This document shows positions 44,527-57,200 of a stretch of 64,000 nucleotides of DNA, piece by piece (positions within the stretch are counted from its first letter, which is position 1; every line of letters begins with the position of its first letter). Made by a program: the position numbers and the translations under genes. The DNA is from Zizania palustris. Its lineage: Eukaryota > Streptophyta > Magnoliopsida > Poales > Poaceae. The stretch is from contig JAAALK010000289.1 of NCBI GenBank assembly GCA_019279435.1, positions 29,504,603 through 29,568,602 of the forward strand. Direction: 5' to 3'. Under the pieces are notes generated by a model. The model was not told the origin of the DNA. It did no database searches and saw nothing but the letters and a program-made list of their open reading frames with translations.

Positions 44527-47500
44527 TCCTCCCCCTCTTGAATTGGAGTCGTCCTCGACTCAAGCTCATCATCATCTCCCAAATAGGGCTTTAAATCTGA
44601 AATGTTAAATGTGGGACTAACCCCAAAAGCTGCAGGCAACTCAAGCTTATATGCATTGTCATTTATCTTCTCAAGCACACGGAAAGGACCATCAGCACGT
44701 GGCATCAATTTAGACTTTCTTAAATCAGGAAAACGATCCTTGCGCAAGTGCAACCAAACAAGATCACCCGGTTCAAATGTTATCTCTTTTCTACCCTTAC
44801 TACCATAAGCACGATATTTCTCATTCATTTTCTCTATGTTTGCTTTAGTAGTTTCATGCATCTTAAGCAATAATTCAGCACGTGTAGTAGCATCAAAATT
44901 CAAGTTTTCAGATGGTGGTAATGGTAGCAAATCAATAGGAGCACGCAGATTAAAGCCATAGACCACTTGAAACGGACTTACCTTAGTAGTGGAGTGTACT
45001 GACCTATTATATGCAAACTCAATATGAGGTAGACACTCTTCCCAAAGCTTCAAGTTGGTCTTCAAAACAGCCCTCAACATGGTGGACAATGTACGGTTGA
45101 CGACCTCCGTTTGTCCATCCGTTTGGGGGTGACAAGTAGTAGAAAACAGCAGCTTCGTCCCCAACTTATGCCACAGCGTCCTCCAAAAATGACTTAAAAA
45201 TTTAGCATCACGATCTGAAACGATGGTATTGGGAACTCCATGCAGGCGTACGACCTCTCTGAAAAACAAATCAGCAACATTTGTAGCGTCGTCGCTCTTG
45301 TGACAAGGTATAAAATGCGCCATTTTAGAGAAACGATCTACCACCACAAAAATACTATCTCTCCCCCTCCTAGTTCTAGGTAATCCTAACACAAAATCCA
45401 TAGAAATATCCTCCCAAGGTACACTAGGAACGGGCAGAGGCATATAAAGACCATGTGGGTTTAGATGGGACTTAGCTTTATTGCAAGTAGTGCATCGTGC
45501 CACATAGCGCTCAACATCGCGTCTCATCCTAGGCCAATAGAAGTGTGTGGACAGCACATCTTCGGTTTTCTTTGATCCAAAATGACCCATCAAACCACCA
45601 CCATGTGCTTCCTGCAATAACAACAAGCGAAGAGAGCTAGCCGGCACACATAACTTGTTAGCACGAAAAAGATATCCATTATTCAGCACATATTTGTTCC
45701 AAGCACGGTCATCGGTACAATTTGCAAAAGCATCTTTGAAGTCCAAATCGGTAGCATACATGTCCTTCAATGTTTCTAAACCAAAGATCTTATAATCAAG
45801 TTGAGAAAGCAATGTATAACGTCTAGATAAAGCATCGGCAATCACATTATCTTTCCCTTTCTTATGCTTAATGATATATGGAAAAGTCTCAATAAATTCT
45901 ACCCATTTAGCATGTCGTTTATTCAGATTTGCTTGACTACGTATATGCTTCAATGCTTCATGATCGGAATGAATAATAAACTCTTTAGGCAAAAGGTAAT
46001 GTTGCCAAGTTTCAAGCACACGCACTAAGGCATATAATTCCTTATCATAGGTAGAATAATTCAACTGTGGACCATGTAATTTTTCACTAAAATAGGCCAC
46101 GGGTTTACCTCCTTGTAGCAGCACACCGCCTAATCCAAACCCACTAGCATCACATTCTAACTCAAAAGGCTTACTGAAGTCGGGTAGCTGAAGTAGAGGT
46201 GCATGTGTAAGACGATCTTTGAGTGTGGCAAAAGCTTGTTCATGTGCTGGCTCCCAAGTAAAAGTAACTCCCTTCTTGGTCAACTCATGCAAAGGACCGG
46301 CTATGGTGCTGAAATCTTTCACAAAACGCCGGTAGAAACCTGCAAGACCAAGAAAACTACGTACCTGTGTGATAGTTTGGGGTTGCGGCCAGCTGTTGAT
46401 TGCTTCGACCTTTGCCGCGTCAACCTCAATACCCTGTGAAGTGACAACATATCCAAGAAACACAACTCGATCCGTGCAAAATGTGCACTTCTCAATGTTA
46501 CCAAACATTCTAGCTTCACGGAGGACAGAAAAAACAGCACGTAGGTGTTCAACATGTTCAGTGAGAGACTTGCTATAAACCAAGATATCATCAAAGTATA
46601 CAACCACAAAGCGTCCTATAAAGTGCCGTAGGACTTCATTCATCAAGCGCATGAAGGTACTAGGTGCATTAGTAAGTCCAAAAGGCATGACAAGCCACTC
46701 ATATAATCCAAACTTCGTTTTAAAAGCAGTTTTCCATTCATCACCTAGTTTCATGCGAATTTGGTGGTAGCCACTACGGAGATCGATCTTAGTAAAGATA
46801 ATGGCACCACTAAGCTCATCAAGCATGTCATCCAATCTAGGAATAGGGTGTCGATATCGAATGGTGATATTATTAATAGCACGACAATCAACACACATGC
46901 GCCAACTACCATCTTTCTTAGGTACCAAAAGAACGGGTACTGCACAAGGACTAAGGCTTTCACGGACGTACCCACGATCAAGAAGGTCCTGTACTTGGCG
47001 CTCAATTTCTTTTGTCTCCTCTGGATTGGTACGGTACGCTGCACGATTAGGAAGAGACGCTCCCGGGACCAAATCAATTTGGTGCTCGATGCCGCGTATC
47101 GGTGGCAGCCCGGGTGGTATCTCAGCAGGAAAAACATCTTTAAACTCCTACAAAAGGTCAGTGACTGCAACAGGAACAGAGCTAGGAATGTTCGCAAGTG
47201 AAAACAACACGTTTGTGCAAATCAAGCCATATAGCAAGGGGGTATCATCACAAATTTCAGCAAGGTCAGTTTTAGTTGCAAGCATGACGCGTCCTTTCAG
47301 ATTTATAACTTGTGATGAAGAAGGAGAAGCAATTTTATCTTTCTGTTGCCTCAAAAGCGTCTTAGCTACTTGCTGATTTTCAGAAGGTTGTTTGCTCTTT
47401 TGTGCGTCCCTAGCATGTTTTTCTTGTTCAAATTTCACAATTTCAGCAGGAGTCATAGGAAGCAATGTAACTTTCTTTCCTTTATACATAAATGTGTACT

Positions 47501-49175
47501 TATTTCTCCTACCATGGTGTGTAGCATCAGTATCATACTCCCAAGGTCTACCAAGTAACAGAGAACATGCTTGCATTGGTACTACATCAAAATCAGCAAC
47601 TCCAAAGTATGTACCAATGGAAAATTTGATGTGAGCAGTTTGTGTTACCTTGACCTTACCATTATTGTTGAACCATTGCACATGGTAAGGGTGTGGATGC
47701 GCACGTGTGGGAAGTTGAAGCTTCGTTACCATGTCGTGGCTCACCAAATTGTTGCAACTACCGCTGTCGATGATGACACGTACACGACGGTCATTGACGA
47801 CGAAGAAGGTCTGAAACAGATTATTCCGTTGTGCCCGATCGTCCTGCTCCATGTGAGTGCTCAAGACGCGTTGTACAATAAGTGCTTCAAGGTCGACAGA
47901 GGCATCCGGCGCAAAAACAGCGTCATCGTCGAATGTATCGTCATCTCCTGCAATGTTAGCAGCAAGCGCATATTCATCTTCAACATCACTAGCACTTACG
48001 TAGCCACCGTCTTCCGTAGCAATATAAGCCCGCTGACTAGGGCAGTCCTTCATGACATGGCCGTATCCTTTGCATCGGTGACACTGGATCGCTGTCGAAC
48101 GTGCAGTAGAGGCCGCCGAGGAGGTGGGCTTGGCTGGAGCCTTGGATGCTGCAGCCTTGGAGCTCTGAGCCTGGGCTGTAGATGTAGAAGGTGCTGATGT
48201 AGCCATCGGTCGAGAAGGTGGTGGTGGTGGTCGTTGTTGCTGCCCACTTGAGCGTGAAGTAGAACCACCAATGTTGGTCCTCATGCTGCGTTGTGGTTGT
48301 TGGCGACCCTGCAATTATTTTTCTGCAAGCATAGCAAGGTGGAAAAGACGAGTGATAGTATTGTATTCTTTATAATCAATGATATCCTGAATTTCACATC
48401 TTAAACCACCATAAAAACGGGCCATTTTATCCTCATTGTCCTCCTCAATTTCAGCACGCATGCAACCTATTTGCAACTCCTGATAATACTCCTCTACCGA
48501 TTTATTTCCTTGGTTTAGGCGCTGCAATTTTTTTCTCAAATCACGTTTATATGAAGGAGGGACCCATCTACCACGCATTTGCCGTTTTAACATATCCCAA
48601 GTTTGTGGTTCATTGCCAACCTGAACTATTTCAGTCCACCAAAGAAGAGCATATCTAGTGAAGTCACTAGTAGCTAAGCGCACGCGGTGGATAGCAGGAA
48701 CCATGTGAGCATTAAATTTTTGTTCGACTGACATCTCCCAATCTAAATATGCATCTGGATCATAGGTGCCAGCAAAATGAGGTACTGAAAATTTTACCTT
48801 AGAGTAGGGATCATGATCATTGTTCCTGTGGTTGTCATTGTTACCTCGTGGAGGGTGGTTGCGGTGGCCGCCCATACCTTGACGGTTGAACTGAAAGTGA
48901 TGACGTGCAGCCTCATCAGGGTCAATGCCATTGTTCGCGGCATAGGATAGGTCGTCTTCCTCTCCAATATGGTCATCTTCCTCTTCAACATGGTCATCGT
49001 TGGCTCGTGCAGCAGGCAAACGTGTTTCCAAGGCAGTCATTCGGTCCACTAGGTCAGCCACAGTACGCGCGAGACGTTCGATGGAATGTTGGGTCTGCCG
49101 CTGAGACTCTAGTAGAGCACGTCGTGAGACACAGTCATTAAAATCAGATGGAGGGGTACCGCTGTTATCTGCCAT
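44322..49175 (-). pseudogene. gag-pro-pol of element G, one frame with two stop codons
   Basis: 1617 codons from ATG 49175 (MADNSG). Domains: coiled-coil start; Gag core (about 150-250); CCHC knuckle CHRCKGYGHVMKDCP (about 365-379); protease IIDSGSCNN (about 468-476); RT with YFDD (860-863); RNase H (CDASG near 1010, DALSRR near 1115); integrase zinc site H/H/C/C (near 1191, 1198, 1228, 1231); core Asp in SMDF, Asp in VSDRD, Glu in QTEVVN (near 1260, 1321, 1357); GPF end; GPITRA tail. No clear chromodomain is seen. Only TAA at 48317-48315 (in place of Glu in LAEKELQGR) and TAG at 47150-47148 (in place of Gln) break it. All catalytic residues are present. Confidence 0.92.
44527..44539 (-). other. 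Polypurine tract of element G, inside the pol frame
   Basis: Minus-strand AAGAGGGGGAGGA directly before the 3' LTR; it also encodes part of QEGEDD of the polyprotein. Confidence 0.85.
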
Positions 49176-49199
49176 GTTAGTGAAAGACAACACAACAAA

Positions 49200-50394
49200 G
49201 AATAATCCTTAGGGAAAACAGCTAGGTGGGGTGGTGGGTGTGTGGTGGAAGCAATCCGTCAAGCACCTTACCCACGCTTGCAAGTGTTCTTACCACGCCG
49301 TAGTGAGGTCACCGGCCTACAGGTGATGAACCAAGTGGAGGTGGTGTGCAATTGCAAGAATTGATCCTGTCCTGACCAAGAGAAAGGTGTAGCTTGGAAG
49401 GCAAAGTGAGTAGCAAGGATTAGCGATAGTAATAACAGTTAAACCAAGTTCAATAAGTATTCCCTAGTACTCGTAAAAGTTGCTGACCTTAGTGCTCCCA
49501 AAGTGAAAGTTCAAGCAAAAGAGGGAAACTATGTGCCCAAAAATGAAAAGGAAGCAAAAACAGGCCAAATTCAGCTCTCTACAGATCGGACAAGGGATCG
49601 GACAAGGGTATGGACAAGAGATCGGACAAGCAATAGCTGCCAATGCCTGCCTCAGATCGGACAAGAGTTCGGACAAGAGTTCGGACAAGAGATCGGACAA
49701 GCAATAGCTGCCAATGCCTGCCTCAGATCGGACAAGAGTTCGGACAGGAGTTCGGACAAGAGATCGGACAAGCAACAAACAGGACCGCTTCTTTTTTTAT
49801 ATATATATTTTTTCTCCTTTTTTTCACTCTATTTTTTTTTGAACAAGGATGACAAGAGATACAACCACAAAAATTGGCAACTGCAACTGAGGTGGGATGT
49901 GGCTCACAGAAATTCCACAAGTTCGCTGAACGTCGAGCAAAAACTTTGACCAATTTTTTTCTTTATCTTCCTGATTTTTTTTTGGCAATTTTGGTGAGGG
50001 CTAACCGGCGAACCTGGTTAGGGTACCCACCCAAATTGTGTCAGGAACACGCTCAAACAATTTCAGATTTTTCTGCCAAACGAGCGAAAAGTTATGCCTG
50101 TTTTACTGAAGGGGGTCACAAAGAGTCGATGTGGAAAACAAATAGGGTTGCGGAAGGGGGGGTTTTTCGGTGGGGAATTTTTTTTTTCTGAGACACAAGA
50201 ACAACTACTACTCAAACGACACAGAGGGATGACTAAACCAGCAACAAGACTCGACCAAGAACATGAACTCAACAAAGTTAAAACTGAAATTAAAATCGCA
50301 AGGCACGAAGGGGTTCTCGGTGGGGAATTTTTTTTGGTGCGGTTTTCTGGACTCTAGGTAAAAACAAAAGCAGATCGAGATTACCTAACGGGAA
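49200..50394 (-). other. Leader (5' untranslated region) of element G
   Basis: About 1.2 kb between the primer site and the gag ATG, without a coding frame. It holds a tandem repeat (49575-49775), T-runs near 49790-49840 and 49955-49982, and G-rich stretches near 50160. Most of it is probably packaging and translation-control sequence, but I see no specific signal. Confidence 0.6.
49575..49775. repeat. 71-bp tandem repeat with TCGGACAAGAG units in the G leader
   Basis: CAATAGCTGCCAATGCCTGC recurs at 49631 and 49702 (71 bases apart). Within and around it an 11-base unit, (A/T)TCGGACAAGAG-like, occurs about a dozen times. Confidence 0.9.
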
Positions 50395-50412
50395 ATCTGA
50401 GCTCTGATACCA
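50395..50412 (-). other. Primer-binding site of element G (initiator tRNA-Met)
   Basis: Minus-strand TGGTATCAGAGCTCAGAT, two bases past the 5' LTR end. The first 12 bases fit the 3' end of plant initiator tRNA-Met. Confidence 0.88.
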
Positions 50413-50414
50413 AC

Positions 50415-51325
50415 TGATGGGGGACTGGTCCCGATCTTCCGCTAGGTAAAGGATAAACTTGGGTTGGTGGAGAATCTCGACGTTGGCGATCCAAGGCTCC
50501 GGTCCGGCGGATCAAAACCTTGCAATCGTTACACCACTGTCTCCGTTGGTTATCAACCACGCAGGACGCGATTGACCTCGCCACGAAGGCTAATTCCTGC
50601 AAGCGAACCCAAGAACACAAGCAAGAACAGGAAAGATACAAATCGAATGCCAAATCACAGACAAACGAAGATAAGGTGAGGTTTCACAAACGCCAATGCA
50701 GCAGCCAATCGGTCCGGTGCAAGAGGCGGGATCTAAACACACAAGTGTAGATGCAAACAAAGCAAAACCTAACCCTAGAGGTGGCTGGCGTGAGAATATA
50801 TAGGGCGGCAGCCTGTGGAAGGCGAATAGACACGGGCTGTGGGCTAGAAGACGTACAGACTCAGACTATGGGCCAACATGGCCCAGTTCTGTCATGCAGG
50901 ACTGTTTAAATCACACAGAACGACTCGAGACTCCAAATGAGGTGAAACCAACGGCAAACGATCCGTCTTCTCCTCAGCTTTCCAAAAAGTCCAAGAACGC
51001 GCCAATCGGACTTCGTATGAGGAAGTTATGCCCATTTTGGTGCATGGTGGTTGATGTAGTCCGAACCAGCGATTTCTTGACTTCAAAATCATCCGTGTGA
51101 CTCCGTCTTCAACTCCAACTCTCCTATTCCATCTCCCATGTTCCTAAGCAACAAAATATCACTAGTATTCAGTAGCATCTCATCCAAACAATATTAACAT
51201 AGTTGCTAAGGAAAGAATTAACCTCATGGTTCAAGCGGCGGGCACGGGCGCGTGTGATTGGTCCTTGTAGCTGAATTGTAGGTGGAGGCTCCATGTGTGT
51301 ATCATGTGAAGTGATGTCCTCATCA
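50415..51325 (-). repeat. 5' LTR of element G
   Basis: 911 bp, colinear with 43615-44526; visible differences are about nine substitutions and one single-base gap. It ends at 51325, followed by TTAGT. Confidence 0.94.
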
Positions 51326-51330
51326 TTAGT

Positions 51331-52454
51331 GCCTAAGGGCAAAATCGTCTTCCAAACCAAGTCACCGGGTTGAAACGATTTTGGTTTGACTCTTTTGTTA
51401 TAGGCTCTAGCTACTCTTCTTTTGTCTTTCTCTATAGCTTCTAAAGCCCTCAATCTCTTATTGATCACTTCTTCCAAATTATCCTTCAAAAGAGTTTCAT
51501 ATTCATCGACCGATAAACCATCTTGTTTAAGAAACCTTAAAGAGCCAAGATCTACCTCTACTGGCAGAACGACTTCTTATCCATATACTAACTCATATGG
51601 ACTAACTTTGGTAGCACCGTGCTTTGCGACTCTACAAGCCCACAATGCCTTAGAAAGCACTTCATGCCACCTTTTAGGAAATTCTTAAATTTTCTTCTTA
51701 ATGAGCTTAACCACAGTTTTATTACTAGACTCGGTCTAACCATTTGCCTGAGCATAGTATGGTGAAGAATTTATTACCTTAATACCATAAAATTCAGCAA
51801 AGTCTCTCACTTCTTTAGCAATGAATGAAGTACTTTGATCAGTGGTGAGAGTTTGGGGAATACCGAATCTATGTATAATGTGCTTGAAGATGAAATCAAT
51901 TACCTCATTGTGAGTCATGTTCTTGAGAGGCACGACTTCGGTCCATTTGGTGAACTAGTCCGTCGCCATCAGTACGAACTGTTGCCCTTTTGAAGAGGGA
52001 GGATGAATTTGGCTGATGAAGTCTAAACCCCAACCTTAGAACAACCATAGTTTGATAATTGGTTTAAGCAGCGATGCAGAGACCAACTGAATATTACCAA
52101 ATTTTTGACATGCTTCACACCCTCTATAATACTTAAAACAATCCTCAGTCATAGTCGGCCAATAAAACCCGCTCTTTTGAGCATCCAACTCATTTTTTGG
52201 GCCGACTGATGGGTGCCACAAAGCCCCTCATGGACCTCTCCCATAGCCACTTTGGACTGATCGGCATCTAAGCACTTTAGCAGTACTCCATCAATAGTTC
52301 GGTGGTATAATACATCATCAAGCAATACAAATTTAAATGCTTGTCGCCGAACTTTCTGATCAATCCTTTTATTGCGATTTTTTAAATACTGTATGATTGG
52401 AATTTTCCAATCATCCTTATGGATATCTGGAGAGTTTGCTAATTCTTTTCCCAT
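51331..52454 (-). pseudogene. Integrase of element F (right piece)
   Basis: Minus-strand zinc site (HEGLCGTHQSAQ ... CEACQKFG, about 52250-52100), core with Asp near 52020 (after a stop), Asp in TTDQSTSF, and the NGxxESSNK region in which a stop (NG*TESSN, near 51738) precedes the catalytic Glu. The KSFQPGDLVWKTILPLGT end joins the 43609 piece once G is removed. Inactive. Confidence 0.85.
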
Positions 52455-53172
52455 AGTGATGTCTAAATTGCTAATTTCGGAGTGCCCTATGGGCCTTTCC
52501 TGTTTTTGCCGAAGGCTGATCGAATTGGTCGTGCAGAGCTGATCGGACCAAAGTCCTCCGTCGTAGGGGTCCGGCGTGCGAAGGCCTCTGCCGCCTGGAA
52601 AGCTTCAGCGTGAGGGGTCCGGTGTGCAGGGTCCTTCGGCAGATGAAGGGCTCCGGCATGCAGTACCCTTTGGTGGATGAAGGGGTTCGGTCCGGAGGGC
52701 CCAACGGACCTCGCGTCCGCCTAAAGTCTCTAGCTTTGGCAGGGATTTCAAGCATTGCCTTTTCCTGTATAGAAAATTTTCCTTTCCTGACTTGATAGCT
52801 AGATGCTTGCTGAGCCAAATCATTTGCAACTGAATTGGCTTCTCTAGACACGTGAGAGATTTTGAAGTCATCAAAAGTGGCAATTATGTCTAAACATTTA
52901 TCCAAGTAGCTATTTAGTAGACCATTAGAACATTGAGCAACCTTAACTACTTGCTGGACTACCAATAGGGAATCACCATATGCATGAACATGTTTAATAC
53001 CCATGGAATCTATCATTTTAAGTCCTAATAATAGAACTTCATACTCGGCTTGATTATTAGTAGAAGGAAATTCTAGACGGGTCGAGGTCTCGAAGTGCAT
53101 GCCACTAGGTGATATGAGGACCACTCCAATACCTTGGTCATTTTTACAAGCTGAACCATCAAAATAATGTTT
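52455..53172 (-). pseudogene. Second (archaeal-type) RNase H of element F and linker
   Basis: The frame 53124-52471 keeps NNQAEYEVLLLG (Glu), YGDSLLVVQQ (Asp) and SVANDLAQQA (Asp), as in A. Then comes a Pro/Arg-rich linker with RTLHTGPLT-like repeats. A stop at 53173-53175 separates it from the preceding RNase H. Confidence 0.85.
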
Positions 53173-53820
53173 CTATGGTACTACTTCAATTAGAGCAACA
53201 TTGTTACTCCAATTGACGTCTATGTGGTGATCGACTATAAAGTTAGCGACAATTTGGCCTTTCATAGCTCTCAAAGGTTCATAAGCCAAATCATATTCAA
53301 TCAAAGCATAAGCCCACTTCCTGATTCTACCACTTAGAATTGGATTTTGCAACATGTATTTTACGACATCAGTTTGACAAGCAACAATACATGTGCTAGG
53401 GAGAAGATAGTGGCGTAATTTGGTACATGCATAATAAAGTGATAAACACAAATGTTCCATAAACACGTACCTGGTCTCGGCGTCTAGCAAGTGGCGGCTG
53501 AAGAATGTGATGATGTACTCTCTCCCCTCCACCTCCTAAGTTAGCACGACTCCTATCACGCTATCTTCTACAGGAATGTACAGCTGAAATGGAATTGCGG
53601 CTTTTGGTGCTCTTACTACGGGCGATGATGACAAGCACTCTTTAATTTTCTCAAAGGTGCTTTGCTGACTTGGCCCCCAAGTGAACTCGGCCTCATTCTT
53701 TAGCTGGAGTATGGGGACAAAAGCATCGATTTTGCCAGACAAGTTAGATATAAAGCGACGCAGATAATTCATCTTGCCTAGCAATTTTTGCACATCTCTT
53801 TTGCATGTCGGTGCTTAAAA
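53173..53820 (-). pseudogene. RT connection and RNase H of element F
   Basis: Minus-strand LLGKMNYLRRFISNLSGKID (about 53780-53720), FTWGPSQQSTFEKI, then YIITFFSRHLLDAETRY and YACTKLRHYLLPS, matching A. Stops at 53536-53538 and near 53815. Confidence 0.85.
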
Positions 53821-53943
53821 ATTTCTAATCTTTTCAAGCCTCTTAGGATTAATCTCAATACCTCTTTCATGAATCATGAATCCTAAGAACTTGCCTGCCG
53901 ACACGCCAAAAGCACATTTGAGCATGTCTATTTTTAAGTCGTA

Positions 53944-54241
53944 CTAACGCATTCTATCAAAAGCGACTCTCAAATCGGCTAAATGGTTTCTCATAGCATA
54001 TGATTTGACAACAACATCATCTATGTAGACTTCTAGCATAACTGTAGCAAATCGTGAAAGATCAAATTCATAGCATGTTATATGTCCCTTGGCATAGAGG
54101 GGTTTTAGGTGACGAGCTGTATCCTCGGGTTTTTTGAAAACAACATCTCGCGGGCTGAGGTTCAACTGAGTGACCTCATACTCATCTCGCAGTAGTGCAA
54201 ACTCGGTGGGAAGCATGACGTTGTTGATGTCCATCTCCTAG
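53944..54241 (-). pseudogene. RT catalytic piece of element F joined to a gag-protease linker by deletion
   Basis: The frame starts MDIN...LPTEF as A does at 6859, reaches KPLYAKGHI, and jumps to a segment equal to A near 8300 that ends in the intact catalytic box YIDDVVVKS (YIDD at 54027-54016). About 1.3 kb present in A (protease and most RT) is absent. So F cannot make its own RT or protease. Confidence 0.85.
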
Positions 54242-57200
54242 GGTGCCGGCCCCTCGGAGATGGGCGTGTAGTCATCGTCGAGCATGTCGTCGTCGCACGG
54301 AACAGGAGTCGGGTTGTTCGTCTCAATTGGCTTGGGCTTCCATACTCATTTCGCGACTGGTCGAGGGTGGATTTTCTCAAATATGGTGTCTCGCTCATCC
54401 TCGGCCTTCTTCTCACGCATCTCCTATGACCGCAGGCATTGCAGACGCCTCTTCTATGATTTGGTCATGTCCAGAGGTGCCCAAGATGGTTGTGGCTTAG
54501 TACTAGGCGCCACTAACTTGTTTTTGTGATCTCTGGGCGAATGGGTGTTACCCGGGTCGGCCTTGTATTTTTTATGCTCACCAGGGGCCTCTCTACGGAC
54601 ACTGTCGGTCAGACCAGCCTCGTCAGGCCGATCGGACCGGGCTCTAGTAATGGCCTCGGCTGGAGTAGGGGACTTACCTTCATCGGGCTTCGGCGAGGGG
54701 GCCTTCGGGATTGGGACTTCCTAAGACCCTACCCTGACTGTGATGGCTTCAGAATCTCTCTCCTTTGCCTCTTCGCGCCCATCTTCCTTGGCTTTGTCCT
54801 ATGTGAACTAGTTTGGAGGTACCACGGATAGCCTGTGGAAGATGCCCCCCTTCGCCATGTCCATTTGTCCCTACCAATCAAAACACTCCGAAGGAAAACA
54901 AGGGGCAACGTTATACTATGAAGGGTACTCTAGCAGCAAGGTGTAGCTCGGAGCCCATGAGGATCATGTCCAATAGTATGGCGGAGGTATCGGTGGCACC
55001 AGCGACTTCACCCATTGTTAGCCAAACCCATTGCCTAGAGGGGGGTTCGACCACGTCGAAGGTGTCTCAGACCATATCAATGAGGGGTCCTGCCAAGCCA
55101 GAGGTATGTTCGGCCATCATGAGCCGAAGCCTCCCATCGAAGGGTACGACCACTAGAGTCTGAACTCATCATGCGAAGGGTTCGACCACTGTGGTCTGAA
55201 TCCACTGTGCGAAGGGTTCAACCACTCGGGTCAGAACTCACCCTTCAGGGGGTTCGACTACCGGGGTCCGAACTCACCCTTCGGCTATCTTGGCACCTTC
55301 AACTGTCTTAGCATTTTTGGCCAGGGGCCTGTTTCCCTAGCTTTATTCTGGTGTTTTCCAAACAACATCTCGTATATTACCTTTGGCTTCTTGTGAGCTC
55401 TAGCCAAAGGAGATGTATTGATGTTCTTTTTCCACACTCCTACTTCATGGTTCTTTGGTATGAGTGTGCGCGTGCGTGATTCTCCAATAATGACCGCTTT
55501 CCCGTTAGCTGACTTGGTTTGATCTGGCCGAATCAGCTCGTTCTTCTCGTCGAAGTCGGTGGTGTTTATGGTAAAGGGGTCTTTGTCCAGCTTCATCTTT
55601 GGACTGGGGTCTATTTTCAATCGCCCTTCTTCTATGGCCGATTGAACCTGCCGACGAAAAACATTGCAGTCGTTAGTATATTGAGAATGTGAATCATGCC
55701 ACTTACAGTAGGGATGCTTCTTTAGTTTGTCAGTGGTCGGGATGACCTGGTCCTTGGGCAACCTGAGGAGATGGCTCCTTAAGAGGAAATCAAATATTTT
55801 ATCGCACTTAGTTATATCAAACGAGTATTTAACTTCGCTAGGCTGACTCTTAGTGGGAGATGGCCGTAGCTCGGAACAAGTGATGGGCTTGCTCTTAGCG
55901 TTCAAAACCCATTCGGACACGTACATGTCAGCCAAATCTTCCTCTTCCTCCGACTCTTCTTCGTCGGAGTGTTCCATGATGTGGACTTCAGCTCTAGGCT
56001 TGTTGAACGTTTTAATGAACTTTTTATCTTTGGCTCGGCCTTCTTGGACCAAAGCATGCTATAGGACTTAGCTGACCTCTAAAAAGTTATGGTTGTCTAG
56101 CCTCTCTTTAATCTCATAACGCAGCCCGTTAAAGGCTAGATCCACCAAATCCCTTTCTGAAATATTGAGACTAAAACATCAGTTTCTGGTATCTCTAAAG
56201 CGCTTGACGTACTCAGAAACACTCTCGCTAGATTTTTGTTTGACCGATGTCAAGTGTGACAGCCTGAGTTCTGTCTCGCCCATATAAAAATAGTCATGGA
56301 ACCTTTGTTCTAATTGGGCCCATGTTTGGATAGATTTTGGCGGGAGTGCCAAAAACCAAGTGAAAGCGGTGTCGGATAGTGAAAGAGAAAATAGTCTAAG
56401 TTTTAATGCGTCCGACCCACTAACTTCCCCACACTATATATTCTAAGAACTGGCTAATATGCTCTAGTGTGGTCTTGTTACCCTCACCATCGAATTTGGT
56501 GAATTCAGGAACTCTATAGCCGCCAGGGTACGGTATGGTGTCAAAGTGATCGGGGTATGGCTTTCGGTAAACCCTAGCCTGATCCCTAGGTGTGAAGCCA
56601 GTGCACTCCCTAAATAGCGCACAGATATGCTCCTCAATGTCGTCCTAGCCTCCTATCTGTGTGAGTCTCTCATGCGGGGGCGTGACACATGGCGTTATGT
56701 CGGCGTGTCGGCCATGGGGGTCTTCCTCACGTGCTGACTCGGGATATACAACGTGCTCGGGCCTATGCGTTTGTGTAAGAGCATGCGGCACGGGTAATGC
56801 AGGAAAAGCTGGCTCAGGCGTAGGTGGAGGTGGCGCATAATAAGCAGTGTTAGCTTGGCCGTAAGTATAGTGACTGGTCTCGGCCATAGATGTCGATGCC
56901 GGAGATGTGATAGCTTTGCCGGTACTACCATCAATTCTGCTATAAATGTGGTTCATCGGGGGTACGCTAGCAATTGGACCTGGAGTTACGGCCTTGATAA
57001 AGCTAAACCTTCTAAACATCACCTCTACTTGGGAGCTAACTACCAAATCTAAACAGTTGGCCAGGGAAGCGCTAACGGCCTGATCTACTGACACGGCTAT
57101 CTTTTGCTCAATCTCTAAATAAGATAAAGGAGGCGATACTGGTGTTACCTGAGTTCGTGCGAGGTCGGGGATGTTGATGTCACGCTTGATGAAGCCCATG

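Larger units (their letters stand above)
43615..51325 (-). mobile_element. Element G: nearly intact CRM-like chromovirus (Ty3/gypsy)
   Basis: 7711 bp on the minus strand: 5' LTR 50415-51325, initiator-Met primer site, leader with a tandem repeat, one gag-pro-pol frame (49175-44322), polypurine tract, 3' LTR 43615-44526. The TTAGT duplication is perfect (43610-43614, 51326-51330). LTRs start TGATGAGGACAT and end CCCCCATCA. These ends, the Met primer site and a pol end inside the 3' LTR fit the CRM clade of plant chromoviruses (family knowledge; moderate certainty). LTRs differ at about nine bases plus one indel by eye (near 1%). Confidence 0.93.

Noticed and set aside
50415..51325. LTR copy followed by a pol tail, looking like a second truncated element next to G
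   Set aside because: The pol tail is part of the LTR itself: the LTR runs from TGATGGGGGA to TCCTCATCA on the plus strand, and TTAGT on both sides of 43615-51325 shows a single insertion.
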